NCBI GenBank assembly: GCA_030431755.1
Contig: JAUIIK010000015.1
Span: forward strand, 1 to 57,937
Reading direction: 5' to 3'
DNA: 57,937 bases
Source of the DNA: Chloroflexia bacterium
GTDB lineage: Bacteria; Chloroflexota; Chloroflexia; Thermomicrobiales; CFX8
The notes beneath the pieces are model-generated. The model was not told the origin of the DNA. It saw nothing but the letters and a program-made list of their open reading frames with translations, and ran no database searches. The translations under genes and the position numbers were made by a program. Shown here piece after piece: positions 18,158 through 26,875 of this stretch; positions within the stretch are counted from its first letter, which is position 1, and every line of letters begins with the position of its first letter.

Positions 18158-20317
18158 CTACGCCTCGCTAGCGCCAGGCAATGACACGACGTAGGCGTTG
18201 TCGATGTTGAGAGTGGTCTTGATCTCGTTGAGGACATCTGAGCCGATGGCGTCGTCGACGTTGAGCACCATCAGCGCCTCGCCGCCCAGCCCATGACGGC
18301 CGAGCTGCATGCCGGCGATGTTGACGCCGTGGCGGCCGAGGATCGTCCCAACCTGGCCGACGACGCCCGGAACATCGCGGTGGTGGGTGATCAGGACGTC
18401 ACCGGCCAGTGGATGACCGAGCGAGAAGCGGTCGACCTCGTAGATCCCGACGTCGTTGCCGGCCCAGCGGATCGTGACGTGGTGCGTGTCGTCGTTGCGG
18501 ACCTCGAACTCGAATTCGACATCTTCGCCTTCGGGCGTGTTGTAGCGTGACAGGTGTAGTTCAATCTTTAGCTCGCTGGCGATCATGCGGGCGTTGACCG
18601 GCGAGACGCGCGCGTCCGACCACTGCTCGAGCGCCGCCGCGAGCGCCGCGCTGAAGACGAGCTCGTAGACCTCGTCGGAGAGGTTGCCGCGCGCGGTCAT
18701 CGCGAAGGACGCCGGGACATCCGGTTCGAGGACGCTGAGCAGGTTGCCTGCGGCCGAGGCTGCCCGGCCGAGCTTGCGCGAAGCGGCAGGTTCAATTTGG
18801 GCTGCCGGGAGGTTGACGGCGTTCGGGACCGCTTCGCCATGCAGCGCCGCCAGCACCGAGTGGCTGATCATCTGGCCAACCGCCGCCAACGCCTCATCGC
18901 TGCTGCCGCCGAGGTGTGGCGTCAGGACGACGTTCGGGCGACCCCAGAGCGGGCTGGAAAGCAGCGGCTCTTCCGGGAAAACATCAACCCCCGCGCCGCC
19001 GACCTTGCCGGCATCGAGCGCCTCTGCCAGCGCCTCGTGATCGATCACCTCGCCGCGCGCCGCATTGATGACGACCGCGCCCGGCTTGAGCTGCTGGATC
19101 GCATCGTGAGACAAATAGTGATAGGTCTCGTCGGTCAGCGGGACGTGGTAGCTGACGATATCGCTCGTGCCAAGCAGTTCCGGGTAGCTAACGCGCTCGA
19201 TCTCGTTCTCTCTGAAAATCTCGGCGCTGACATAGGGATCGTGGGCGATAACATGGCAGCCGAAAGCCTTCAGGCGGTGGGCGACCACCCGTCCAACGCG
19301 GCCCAACCCGACGACGCCGACCGTCTTGCCGCGCAGGTCGAAGAGCTTGAATGACTTGCGCTCCCACTTCCCGGCGTGCATCGAGGCGTTGGCGCTCGGA
19401 AGCTGCCGGGCAACCGAGAGCATCATGGCGATGGTGTGCTCGCCGGCCGAGTAGCGGTTCGCGCCGGGCGCGTTGAGGACGATGATCCCGGCCTCGGTCG
19501 CGGCCTCGACATCGACGTTGTCGATACCAACCCCGGCCCGGGCGACGACGCGGAGCCGCGGCGCGGCAGCCATCAGCTCCTTGGTCACCTGGGTCTCGCT
19601 ACGGACAACCAGCGCGTCGGCGTCGGCGACCGCTGCTGTCAACGCAGCAACATCCGTGCCATCGACATCGACCAGCTCGCCGCACGCGCCGAGCACTTCA
19701 CGGGCCTGGGCATCGATGACATCGCTGACGACAATCTTCGGGCGGTCTCCCTGCGGCGCGGCGGCTGACACGATAGTGTTGATCTCCTTCAATGCGGCCT
19801 TCAGATCGGGAACCTGACGAATCGCGCCGTCGAGCTCCGCGTCTTCTTCTAACGTCAGGAGGATCGGGATTATGCCGGCCGCGGCGTAGTCGGTCGCGTG
19901 GCGCAGACTATCCTCGACGGCCACTTGGATGCCCAGCGCCTGCGCTTCGGCCACCTTGTGCGGATCGAACGTGACCTCGCAGCCGCTGAGACCATGCTGC
20001 TCGAACCAGCTAGCGGTCATGACCTTCGAGACCGCCGGCCGGGCGGTGATGATGTGGACATTGCCCTCGCCAACGAGCTGCAGCAACGCCCGCAAGAAAT
20101 CGCGCGCGCCGTGCGCCGGCAGCAGGTTCGCCGCCGGGCCGTCCGCGCTGTAGACCCACTGGCGAATCTCCTCGGTGACACCGTACCCGGCCGAGTCGAC
20201 GAAGACCGTGTCGGGGAAGTCGACGCCAAAGCGCTCATTGGCCGCGCGCGCCAGCGACGCCAGCGGCTCGGTCAGCACGCCGTCGATGTCAACCGCAATT
20301 CGCACGTTTGATTCCAA
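18158..20317 (-). CDS. serA: HAD-hydrolase / D-3-phosphoglycerate dehydrogenase fusion
   Basis: A 719-residue fusion. Residues 1-180 are a HAD-type phosphatase domain of the NT5C (5'(3')-deoxyribonucleotidase)-like kind with all four motifs: DIDGV (Asp10, Asp12), IITAR (Thr91), Lys121 and VEDS (Asp136). From about residue 193 a complete long-form phosphoglycerate dehydrogenase follows: Rossmann motif [11 protein letters not shown], Arg in [13 protein letters not shown], Glu in VDVFPEEPL and His in LTPHLGGSS, then the allosteric substrate-binding domain and a C-terminal ACT domain ([17 protein letters not shown]). PGDH makes 3-phosphohydroxypyruvate for serine synthesis; ACT domains normally mediate serine feedback. 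The start is TTG 20317 or GTG 20305; neither has a strong ribosome site. It lies 11 bases after the subtilase stop. Confidence 0.9.
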   Translation of the reverse strand: MESNVRIAVDIDGVLTEPLASLARAANERFGVDFPDTVFVDSAGYGVTEEIRQWVYSADGPAANLLPAHGARDFLRALLQLVGEGNVHIITARPAVSKVMTASWFEQHGLSGCEVTFDPHKVAEAQALGIQVAVEDSLRHATDYAAAGIIPILLTLEEDAELDGAIRQVPDLKAALKEINTIVSAAAPQGDRPKIVVSDVIDAQAREVLGACGELVDVDGTDVAALTAAVADADALVVRSETQVTKELMAAAPRLRVVARAGVGIDNVDVEAATEAGIIVLNAPGANRYSAGEHTIAMMLSVARQLPSANASMHAGKWERKSFKLFDLRGKTVGVVGLGRVGRVVAHRLKAFGCHVIAHDPYVSAEIFRENEIERVSYPELLGTSDIVSYHVPLTDETYHYLSHDAIQQLKPGAVVINAARGEVIDHEALAEALDAGKVGGAGVDVFPEEPLLSSPLWGRPNVVLTPHLGGSSDEALAAVGQMISHSVLAALHGEAVPNAVNLPAAQIEPAASRKLGRAASAAGNLLSVLEPDVPASFAMTARGNLSDEVYELVFSAALAAALEQWSDARVSPVNARMIASELKIELHLSRYNTPEGEDVEFEFEVRNDDTHHVTIRWAGNDVGIYEVDRFSLGHPLAGDVLITHHRDVPGVVGQVGTILGRHGVNIAGMQLGRHGLGGEALMVLNVDDAIGSDVLNEIKTTLNIDNAYVVSLPGASEA

Positions 20318-20328
20318 TCCGGAATGGT

Positions 20329-22911
20329 TTACTCGGCGACCACCGGCGCGTACACAGCGTAGTTAATGACCAGGAAGACGCCGTCGCCCACACCGACCAA
20401 ACCGGCGCTACCAACCGCAGCGCCCTCATGCTCGGCATAGCCGACAATCTCGCCATTAACTTCCAGCCAGTGGGAGCTGCCGCTGCTCAGAATGCTGATC
20501 TGGACCCCAGCCGACATTTCAGCCGGTTGGACATAGCCCGCTTCAACGATCAACGGCTCCTCGCCATACAGCAAGCTGACATCGCCATTGGCCCCGATGC
20601 AGGCCCGGTATTGAACACCCGCCGTATGCACAAAGCGTGAGACGACGCAGAACGCGCCACCTGCTTCTGCATCGAGGAAGCGCACCGTGCCGGTCACGAT
20701 CACGTCCTCGACCGTCAATTGTGGGATCAGCGCGCCGATCTCGGCGTCGGCATTGTCAACCTCGATCAGGTAGCCCTCTTCGACGACCGTCCGCGAACCA
20801 GCGTCGATCTCGGCCGACCCGAAGACCTCGAAGCCGGCCTCGAAGATCAGCTCGCCGCGCGCTGGCGCATCGGGATCTTCCGGGGGTTCGATGGGCGGCT
20901 GACTCTCATCGTCGTAGCGCCAGGCGTAGTAGTGGAGCCCGACGTTGCCCATCTCGACTCTCCAGGCCAGAGGGTTGGAGGGCGTGTAGGTCAGGCACCG
21001 GCGCTCGAAGCACTGCATCAGCACATCCTGGACAACCCCGGCGACCTTGACTTCAGCCCAGTACGCCTCCGTCACCGGCAGGCCGGTCGCGAAGAACCAG
21101 GGCTCGAAGAGCGGCCCGTCGACCAACCCCTCATTTGTCGCGATTGGCCCGGTCGAGTTGAGATAGTCCCAGAAGACGTTGGCCACGCGGTGACCGGTCG
21201 TCTCGTCCAGATATGCGCCGACGACTCCGTAGCTAATCAGCAACGGATCCGCGCCAACGTCTCCGTCGCGCGTGATCGTCTGCGAAATCGGCAGGTTCTC
21301 AGCGACCGGGTCGGCGTCCAGGACTTCAGAGAATGTCGCGTAAGTCGGGCCGAGCGTGTCGTCGGGATCACCGGCTACGTTCACCGCGGCCGGCTCGCGG
21401 TCGATGAAGTCGCCGTCGCCGACCTGCACCCGCCCGGTGATGAGCTCATTGACGAGCAGACCGTTGGTGACGTACCAGACAGCTGCGCGGTCATCGAATG
21501 GATCGGTGATCTCCATGCGGCTCTTGTCGTAGTAGTAGACCAGGCGCACGCCATGCTGGGCTTCGGCATAGGATTCGTAGGCGAAGTAAGGCGGCGGGTC
21601 TTCGCCCCAGAGCCAGGTGCGCTGGACCGCGCCGCCGGCAACCGGGCTATCCGTCGGGAACCAGGTGTCGAACATCGCGGCAAAGGCGACCGAGCGCAAG
21701 GCTGCTTCGGCATCAAGCTGCCCCGCGCCAACCCCGGCTTCGTTGCCCGGCTCGCCGGAGTCGACCGCGGTCGACGTCAGAACCGACCGCACATCCTCCG
21801 GACCGAGGTCGCCATTGACGGACCGCAGCAGCGCCGTCACTCCGGAGGCTATCGCCACCGCGAAGGATGTTCCGGAAACGGGCTGGTTGTTGAGGACGTT
21901 CGTCCAGCCATCGCCGGCCGGCGACCAGTGCGGCGAGTAGATCAGCACGCCCGGCGCGGCGAGATCGACCTCGGAGATGACCGAGGAGAAAACGGCTCTG
22001 TTGCCGCTGCTATCGAGCGCGCCGACCGAGATCGCCTCGGGGTAGCTGGCCGGATAGCTAATGCGGTTCGTGTAGTTGCCGGAGGCCGCGAGCACCGGGA
22101 CGTTGGCGTTGTAGGCATACTGGACAGCCTCTTGCTCGATGGTCGAGGCCGACTGCGCCCCAAAGCTGAGGTTAATCACATCCGCGCCGTTATCGACCGC
22201 CCACATGATCCCGTCGGCGATTGAGGCAGTTGAGATGAAGTTCTCATCATCTAGCACACGGACCGGCATGATCTTGACGTCCATCGCGACACCGGCCGTG
22301 CCCTGGGCGTTCGAGCCGCTGGCCGCGATGATTCCCGCAACATGGGTGCCGTGACCATTGTTGTCGGCCCAGTTCTCATCGCCGTCGACGGCGTTGTAAC
22401 CGCTGACCAGCTTATCTTCGAAGTCCGGATGGGTTGGGCTGACGCCGCTGTCAACGACACCAACGACAATCGTGTCATTGCCGGTCGAGATGTTCCAGGC
22501 GGCCGGCAGGTTGACCTGCTCGACCCACTCCTCTTGCAGATCATAGTCCGGCTCGTCATCGGGCTCCCAGAAGAGCTCGCGACCCTGCTCCAGCTCGGCG
22601 ACCAGCACCGCCGGATGGTGGCGCAGCTGAGCCAGGGCACGCAGCGCGGCGGCGTCATCGGCATAGGCAACCCGCGTGATGTTCGCGTCGCCGGAGAGCT
22701 GCCGTGCGGCTCCGCCGGAGACTGTCTGGAGCGCGTAGCCGTCGTAGGTCGCGAGCACGCCGTCAAGGTCTGCCCCGGGCGCAAGTTTCAACAGCAGCTC
22801 GGTAGGCTTGCCCGACGAGGCGGGCGCGCCCGTTGCCGCAACCGGCGCGAATACCAACAGCGCCAGGACGAGACTGGCGGCCAACGGAGCAAAACGTCGT
22901 AGAAATGTCAC
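20329..22911 (-). CDS. Secreted subtilisin-like serine protease (S8)
   Basis: An exported subtilase of about 860 residues. A signal peptide begins MTFLRRFAPLAASLVLALL. A propeptide-like region follows (ELLLKLAPGADLDGV), then the S8 catalytic domain with Asp154 (VVGVVDSGVSPTHPDF), His187 (NGHGTHVAGIIAA) and Ser349 (SGTSFAVAIASG). The C-terminal half lacks protease motifs. It includes a region ending ECF-like CFERRCLTYTPSNPLAW, seen in other Chloroflexota secreted proteins, and a jelly-roll-like end. GTG 22911 is chosen for its AGGA site and because the signal peptide begins there; the frame extends to GTG 23001. Confidence 0.9.
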   Translation of the reverse strand: MTFLRRFAPLAASLVLALLVFAPVAATGAPASSGKPTELLLKLAPGADLDGVLATYDGYALQTVSGGAARQLSGDANITRVAYADDAAALRALAQLRHHPAVLVAELEQGRELFWEPDDEPDYDLQEEWVEQVNLPAAWNISTGNDTIVVGVVDSGVSPTHPDFEDKLVSGYNAVDGDENWADNNGHGTHVAGIIAASGSNAQGTAGVAMDVKIMPVRVLDDENFISTASIADGIMWAVDNGADVINLSFGAQSASTIEQEAVQYAYNANVPVLAASGNYTNRISYPASYPEAISVGALDSSGNRAVFSSVISEVDLAAPGVLIYSPHWSPAGDGWTNVLNNQPVSGTSFAVAIASGVTALLRSVNGDLGPEDVRSVLTSTAVDSGEPGNEAGVGAGQLDAEAALRSVAFAAMFDTWFPTDSPVAGGAVQRTWLWGEDPPPYFAYESYAEAQHGVRLVYYYDKSRMEITDPFDDRAAVWYVTNGLLVNELITGRVQVGDGDFIDREPAAVNVAGDPDDTLGPTYATFSEVLDADPVAENLPISQTITRDGDVGADPLLISYGVVGAYLDETTGHRVANVFWDYLNSTGPIATNEGLVDGPLFEPWFFATGLPVTEAYWAEVKVAGVVQDVLMQCFERRCLTYTPSNPLAWRVEMGNVGLHYYAWRYDDESQPPIEPPEDPDAPARGELIFEAGFEVFGSAEIDAGSRTVVEEGYLIEVDNADAEIGALIPQLTVEDVIVTGTVRFLDAEAGGAFCVVSRFVHTAGVQYRACIGANGDVSLLYGEEPLIVEAGYVQPAEMSAGVQISILSSGSSHWLEVNGEIVGYAEHEGAAVGSAGLVGVGDGVFLVINYAVYAPVVAE

Positions 22912-23044
22912 CTGATCCTGGACTCCCTGCCTGCCGGATGTCGGGCCTGAGAGTGATCGTACAGGCCTCGATACTCCGCGCAGGATTGTACCTAGAACCA
23001 CGGTCCCATAACGACGACGGACCGGGAATGGTTGTGCTTCGGCG

Positions 23045-23620
23045 TCAGGACTGGGTCACGACGATGCGGTGTCCATCCGGATCCTCGAGCTCGAACTCCC
23101 GGTCACCCCAGGGCCGTGTCACCGGCCCGTTGATCACGACGCCCGGCTGCTGATGATCCAGTGGCTGTAATCCGGCCGTCGTGACCTGCTCGAACAGCGC
23201 GTCGACATCTGGCGTTGCGACGTGAATGTGCGGCGCATTGCCGGACGGCCCCTGCTCGGCTGGATGGAGCATGAACTCGTGCGGCCCGGCGTTGAACCAG
23301 TGCATCCCGCCATAGCCACGGTTGTACTCGAACCCGGCGCGGGCGTACCACTCACGGCTGCGCTCGGTGTCGGCGCAGAAGAGCACAACATGGTGCAGAC
23401 CACTAAGCATCGTTGACTTGTCCTTTCCCAATCCAAAGAGATCGCGCCGCAGCTCGGACCTGAACGTGTCAGCCGGCTGCAGCACATCGAGCGCCATCGC
23501 GGTGAGGAGACGGCGCAGCACGCGAGACGCAGCGACGTCGACCGACTCCAGGCTATCGGGGCTGAGAGCATCGAGGGCCGCGTCCAGGCGCTCGATGTCG
23601 CGGCGTGGTTCACTGCTCAT
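23045..23620 (-). CDS. VOC-domain protein with N-terminal helical extension
   Basis: A 191-residue protein whose start overlaps the ECF sigma factor stop (ATGA). Residues 71-191 are a VOC/glyoxalase domain (MLSGLHHVVLFCADTERSRE ... PHIHVATPDVDALFEQV ... ELEDPDGHRIVV). Residues 1-70 are a charged, probably helical segment (ERLDAALDALSPDSLESVDV, LRRLLTAMALDVLQ) not normally part of a VOC protein. The segment sits where an anti-sigma factor would be expected, so it may contact the sigma factor, or be a leftover of one. An internal ATG at 23410, 10 bases after AAGGA, could make a separate VOC protein. Confidence 0.75.
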   Translation of the reverse strand: MSSEPRRDIERLDAALDALSPDSLESVDVAASRVLRRLLTAMALDVLQPADTFRSELRRDLFGLGKDKSTMLSGLHHVVLFCADTERSREWYARAGFEYNRGYGGMHWFNAGPHEFMLHPAEQGPSGNAPHIHVATPDVDALFEQVTTAGLQPLDHQQPGVVINGPVTRPWGDREFELEDPDGHRIVVTQS

Positions 23621-24177
23621 ACGCCACCTCCCCCACCGTCCGACATGGCGTGCCGACGCTTTAGCTCGGCAACTGCGCGAAACTGCAACGCCCGCACCGC
23701 GCCCGGCGTGCGCCCGGTTGCCGCAGCGATCTCGACGGCGTTTAGCCCGGCCAGCCGCAGCGTCAGGACCTCCTGCTGATCGGCCGTGAGTGTAGTGAGC
23801 GCGGCGTGCAGCCAGCGGGCATCCTCCGCCGCCATCAACGCTGCCTCGGGCGACGGCGCGATCTCGACCGGGACCGACGGCGCATACTCAGTCAGTTCCC
23901 GCTGGCGTCTGCGTTGGATGTCGATAACGGTCGTGCGAGCTATCGCGAAGAGCCAGGCAGGGACCGACCCGCCGCGATAGCTGTCCAGCGCAGCCAACGC
24001 CTTCACGAACGTCTGGCTGGTTGCGTCCTCAGCCTGCTCGCGGCTCCAGAGACGCACGGCGCAGTAGCGGTAGAGCGGGCCGACGTAGCGCTCAAAGATC
24101 GGCGCGAACTGATCCGGGTCAGCGCGCGCTGCCTGCATCAGCCGGCTCTCGTCACCGCCACGCTCCAACGGCTGCAC
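23617..24177 (-). CDS. ECF-type RNA polymerase sigma factor
   Basis: A 186-residue sigma-70 family factor with region 2 (FAPIFERYVGPLYRYCAVRL, EQAEDATSQTFVKAL, PAWLFAIARTTVID) and region 4 (LTADQQEVLTLRLAGL, EIAAATGRTPGAVRALQFRA). It has only these two regions, as expected for the extracytoplasmic-function group. The stop overlaps the next gene's start, so both are made from one message; the partner has a VOC domain, not a membrane anti-sigma factor. Start GTG at 24177. Confidence 0.92.
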   Translation of the reverse strand: MQPLERGGDESRLMQAARADPDQFAPIFERYVGPLYRYCAVRLWSREQAEDATSQTFVKALAALDSYRGGSVPAWLFAIARTTVIDIQRRRQRELTEYAPSVPVEIAPSPEAALMAAEDARWLHAALTTLTADQQEVLTLRLAGLNAVEIAAATGRTPGAVRALQFRAVAELKRRHAMSDGGGGGV

Positions 24178-24339
24178 CCGGCCAGTCTGCCTCTCATTCC
24201 CACGCGAAACACTCGCCCCATCTACTGTATAGACGCGCGCACGGCGCGGGTGTTACGCAACTCTCGAACTCGCCAGCAATCGCATATCTCGGCTACACTG
24301 TGCGATCTTGCTCGATACACGATGAAGGGACCACGTCAC

Positions 24340-26007
24340 GTGGCCGTAGATGTCAAGGAAACGACCGACAAATCGCTCGAAGCTTCATTCCAGCAATCAC
24401 GCTCACCGGCCTTCTCACGTGGCGGCATGGTGGCCGCCGCCCACCCGCTCGCCGTCGCCGCCGGTCTCGATGCACTCCGCAAAGGCGGCAACGCAATGGA
24501 CGCCGCGATTGCGGCAGCGCTGACCACCGGCGTCGTCATCCCGGCGATGAACGGCCTCGGCGGCGACTGCTTCATGATCCACTGGGACAACAAGAAGAAG
24601 CGCGCCACCGCCGTCAACGGCTCCGGCATCGGGCCGCGCTCGGTCGACCGCGACTGGTTCGTCTCACGCGGCCACGAGAAGATGCCCTTCTACGGGCCGC
24701 TCTCGATTGCCGTGCCGGGCGCGGTGGCCGCGTACTTCTGGGCCATCGAGAACCACTGCAAGCTCGGTCCGACTGAGCTGTTTGAGTATGGCATCCACTA
24801 CGCCGAGAATGGCTTCCCGCTCTCGGTCAGTGGCGCCCGCATGATCCGCGTCGCCGGCACTGAACTGGGCAACTTCAAGAGCTCGCGCGAAGTCTTCATG
24901 CCGGACGGCGAACCGCTTGGTGTCGGTGAATTTCTCGTCAACAAGAACCTCGCCAACACGATGCGGCTCGTCGAGAAAGGCGGCCCCGAGCTCTTCTACG
25001 ACGGCGAGATCGCCCAGCGCATCGGCGCGGCAATCGAAGAAGCCGGTGGTCAGGTATCCGCGTCCGACTTCGGCGGCCACGTCAGCGAGATCTACGAGCC
25101 GATTTCGGTCGACTATCGCGGTATCACGATCTACGAGACGAAGCCGCCGAGCCAGGGCCATCTGGTGCTCCAGGAGATGAACATCCTCGAGAATGCCGAC
25201 ATGGCCGGCTACGGCCACAATAGCGCCGACGCGCTGCACCTGATGATCGAGGCCAAGAAGCGCGCCTTCGCCGACCGCCTGGCCTATGCCAAGGACCCGC
25301 TCTTCGGCCATGTCCCGCTCGACGAGATGCTCTCGAAGGAGTTCGCCGCCGAGCGCTACGCCACGATCGACATGACCAAGGCGACTGAGAAGGTCGCTGC
25401 TGGCGCGCTGCCCGAGTCCGGCGGCGACACGACCTACCTCTGCACGGCGGACGCCGAAGGCAACATGGTCTCGCTGATCACCTCGCTCTCGGCCGGCTTC
25501 GGCAGCCAGTTCATGGCCGGCGATACCGGCGTCCTGATGAACAACCGCGCCGGACGCGGCTTCTCGCTCGAAGAGGGCCACCCGAACGTCATCGAGCCGG
25601 GCAAGCGCACGATGCACACGCTTAACTGCTACGCGCTCGGGCGCGACGGCGAGATCTTCCTCGTCGGCGGCACGCCCGGCGGCGACCAGCAACCGCAGTG
25701 GAACATGCAGGTGCTGACGAACATGATCGACTACGGCATGGACGTCCAGGCCGCCGTAGAAGCGCCGCGTTGGACCTCCTTCCCCGGCACCGACCCGATC
25801 AACATCGACAACGAGTTCGTCGTCCGGGCCGAGTCACGCATTTCGCCCGAAGCCCTCGCTGGCCTGCGTGAACGCGGCCACCGCGTCGAAGTGCTCGAGC
25901 CCTACGGCGCTGGCGGCACGATGTTCGTCATCAGCCGCGACACCGAGACCGGCGTCCTCCAGGGCGGCGGCGACCCACGCAGCGAAGGTCTGGCGATGGG
26001 CATCTAG
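24340..26007 (+). CDS. Gamma-glutamyltransferase family protein
   Basis: An Ntn-hydrolase of about 555 residues in the gamma-glutamyltranspeptidase family. The N-terminal part has AAAHPLAVAAGLDALRKGGN and MNGLGGDCFMIHWDN. The autoprocessing site is in ESGGDTTYLCTADAEGN, where the first Thr of the TT pair would become the nucleophile of the small subunit. GGTPGGDQQPQWNMQVL is the family's conserved C-terminal loop. No signal peptide is seen, unlike classical periplasmic GGT, so a cytoplasmic acylase/hydrolase role is likely. Start: GTG 24340 lies 9 bases after AAGGGA; ATG 24322 in the same frame has no ribosome site. Confidence 0.9.
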   Translation: MAVDVKETTDKSLEASFQQSRSPAFSRGGMVAAAHPLAVAAGLDALRKGGNAMDAAIAAALTTGVVIPAMNGLGGDCFMIHWDNKKKRATAVNGSGIGPRSVDRDWFVSRGHEKMPFYGPLSIAVPGAVAAYFWAIENHCKLGPTELFEYGIHYAENGFPLSVSGARMIRVAGTELGNFKSSREVFMPDGEPLGVGEFLVNKNLANTMRLVEKGGPELFYDGEIAQRIGAAIEEAGGQVSASDFGGHVSEIYEPISVDYRGITIYETKPPSQGHLVLQEMNILENADMAGYGHNSADALHLMIEAKKRAFADRLAYAKDPLFGHVPLDEMLSKEFAAERYATIDMTKATEKVAAGALPESGGDTTYLCTADAEGNMVSLITSLSAGFGSQFMAGDTGVLMNNRAGRGFSLEEGHPNVIEPGKRTMHTLNCYALGRDGEIFLVGGTPGGDQQPQWNMQVLTNMIDYGMDVQAAVEAPRWTSFPGTDPINIDNEFVVRAESRISPEALAGLRERGHRVEVLEPYGAGGTMFVISRDTETGVLQGGGDPRSEGLAMGI

Positions 26008-26050
26008 CGGGAGAGTTTTTAGTAGGTAGGTTGTAGGAGAGTCGAAGAGG

Positions 26051-26182
26051 CCCCCTCCCTCGAGATCAAGGGAGGGGTACCCATCCGAAACTCATGAGTC
26101 CCTGCGTAGCTCATCTCCATCGCAGAAATCCCCCGTCCCTTTGGGCGCACTCTGGGCACGAGGGAGGGGACAGGGGCGGGAG
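26051..26182. repeat. Imperfect inverted repeat with CCCTCCCT-type arms
   Basis: CCCCCTCCCT near 26051 faces AGGGAGGGGACAGGGGC at 26161-26177 in inverted orientation, with a further GGGAGGGG at 26070. The unit fills the space between the converging GGT and MerB-like genes. Arms are low in complexity and imperfect, so the boundaries are approximate. It resembles the element at 36382-36521 in composition. Confidence 0.45.
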
Positions 26183-26184
26183 CC

Positions 26185-26865
26185 TTACGGAACCTGCCAG
26201 AACTCCGACGTCAGCCCGAAGCGTTGGAACGTCGCGCGGACGCGGTCGGGCTTCAGGCCACGGAAGTCGGGGTCGAGCCGGTCCCGATACCATTCCTTGC
26301 CAAGCTCCCAGACGGTCATTAGCGGAACCGCTTCGCCGCGGTTGTTGCCCGTCTTGCCTGCCCAGGTCTCGATGTCCTCTTCCGACCGGAAGAGCAGCAT
26401 CGTCGCTCAGGTGTGGATCTGGTCGGCGTACCAATCCTTGAACGGCACCGAGAAGTTCACCAGGTAGTCGCGGTCCGGTTGCGGTTCACCGCCGACCACT
26501 GGAATGCCAACCGTCTTGCTGACGACCTCAAGTTTGGCGCGGATCAAGGCATCGGTCCCGAGCATTCCCGGAATGCCAAGCATGTCCCAGGCGCAGTTGG
26601 CGAAGTAGCGCTGCTGGCCCACCTCGACCGTGTACGCGGTTGGGATCGCCGAGAACGGGTTGAGGATGCGTATTCTATCGCCGCCCGGTTCGAGGAGAAG
26701 GGCGTGAGCATCGTGCAGCCGCCGGTAGGCCGCGCGGGCCTCGCGCTCCGAGATACCGAATTCGGTGGCGATGTCGGTGTATCGGGGCGCTCGGGCACGC
26801 TCGACGAAGAACTCGTAGACCCGCGTCCTTATCGCCCAATCATGGGTTGTTGGTTGGGTCGTCAT
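26185..26865 (-). CDS. MerB-like (alkylmercury lyase family) protein with in-frame TGA, candidate selenoprotein
   Basis: Read through one TGA (26407-26409) this is a 226-residue protein of the alkylmercury lyase family. Residues 1-60 form a winged-helix-like N-terminal domain (YTDIATEFGISEREARAAYR). The catalytic core has Cys91 and Asp94 in FANCAWDMLGIPGMLG, matching Cys96 and Asp99 of E. coli MerB. The TGA is residue 153, in DQIHT-U-ATMLLFRSEED, and aligns without gaps from the downstream FRS/FAS block with catalytic Cys159 of MerB (FCCHVHFFAS). The frame continues unbroken to FGLTSEFWQVP with family-like sequence. A hairpin fitting a bacterial SECIS starts 12 nt after the TGA. ATG 26865 follows GAGAGG; the frame is open upstream to 26919. 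It lies 10 bases after the hydrolase gene. Alternatives: nonsense-mutated pseudogene or sequencing error. Mercury as substrate is not established for such distant homologues. Confidence 0.78.
26377..26394 (-). promoter_or_regulatory. Candidate bacterial SECIS hairpin
   Basis: In the transcript the 5' arm CUCUUCC (26394-26388), loop GGUC (26387-26384) and 3' arm GGAAGAG (26383-26377) make a perfect 7-bp stem. The loop begins 19 nt after the TGA. Bacterial SECIS elements are a stem-loop directly after the UGA with guanines (GGU in E. coli fdhF) in a small apical loop, which binds SelB. The form and distance fit; function is inferred. Confidence 0.65.
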
Positions 26866-26875
26866 CTTGAGCCTC

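Noticed and set aside
20719-22224. A 501-codon plus-strand frame
   Set aside because: Antisense to the subtilase gene, no recognisable domain, biased composition.
24664-25692. A 342-codon minus-strand frame
   Set aside because: Antisense to the gamma-glutamyltransferase gene; low-quality composition.
26185-26400. Separate 71-codon gene starting at ATG 26400
   Set aside because: It is in the same frame as the upstream MerB-like part, begins two codons after the TGA, has no ribosome site and completes the MerB domain. It is the C-terminal part of the same protein.
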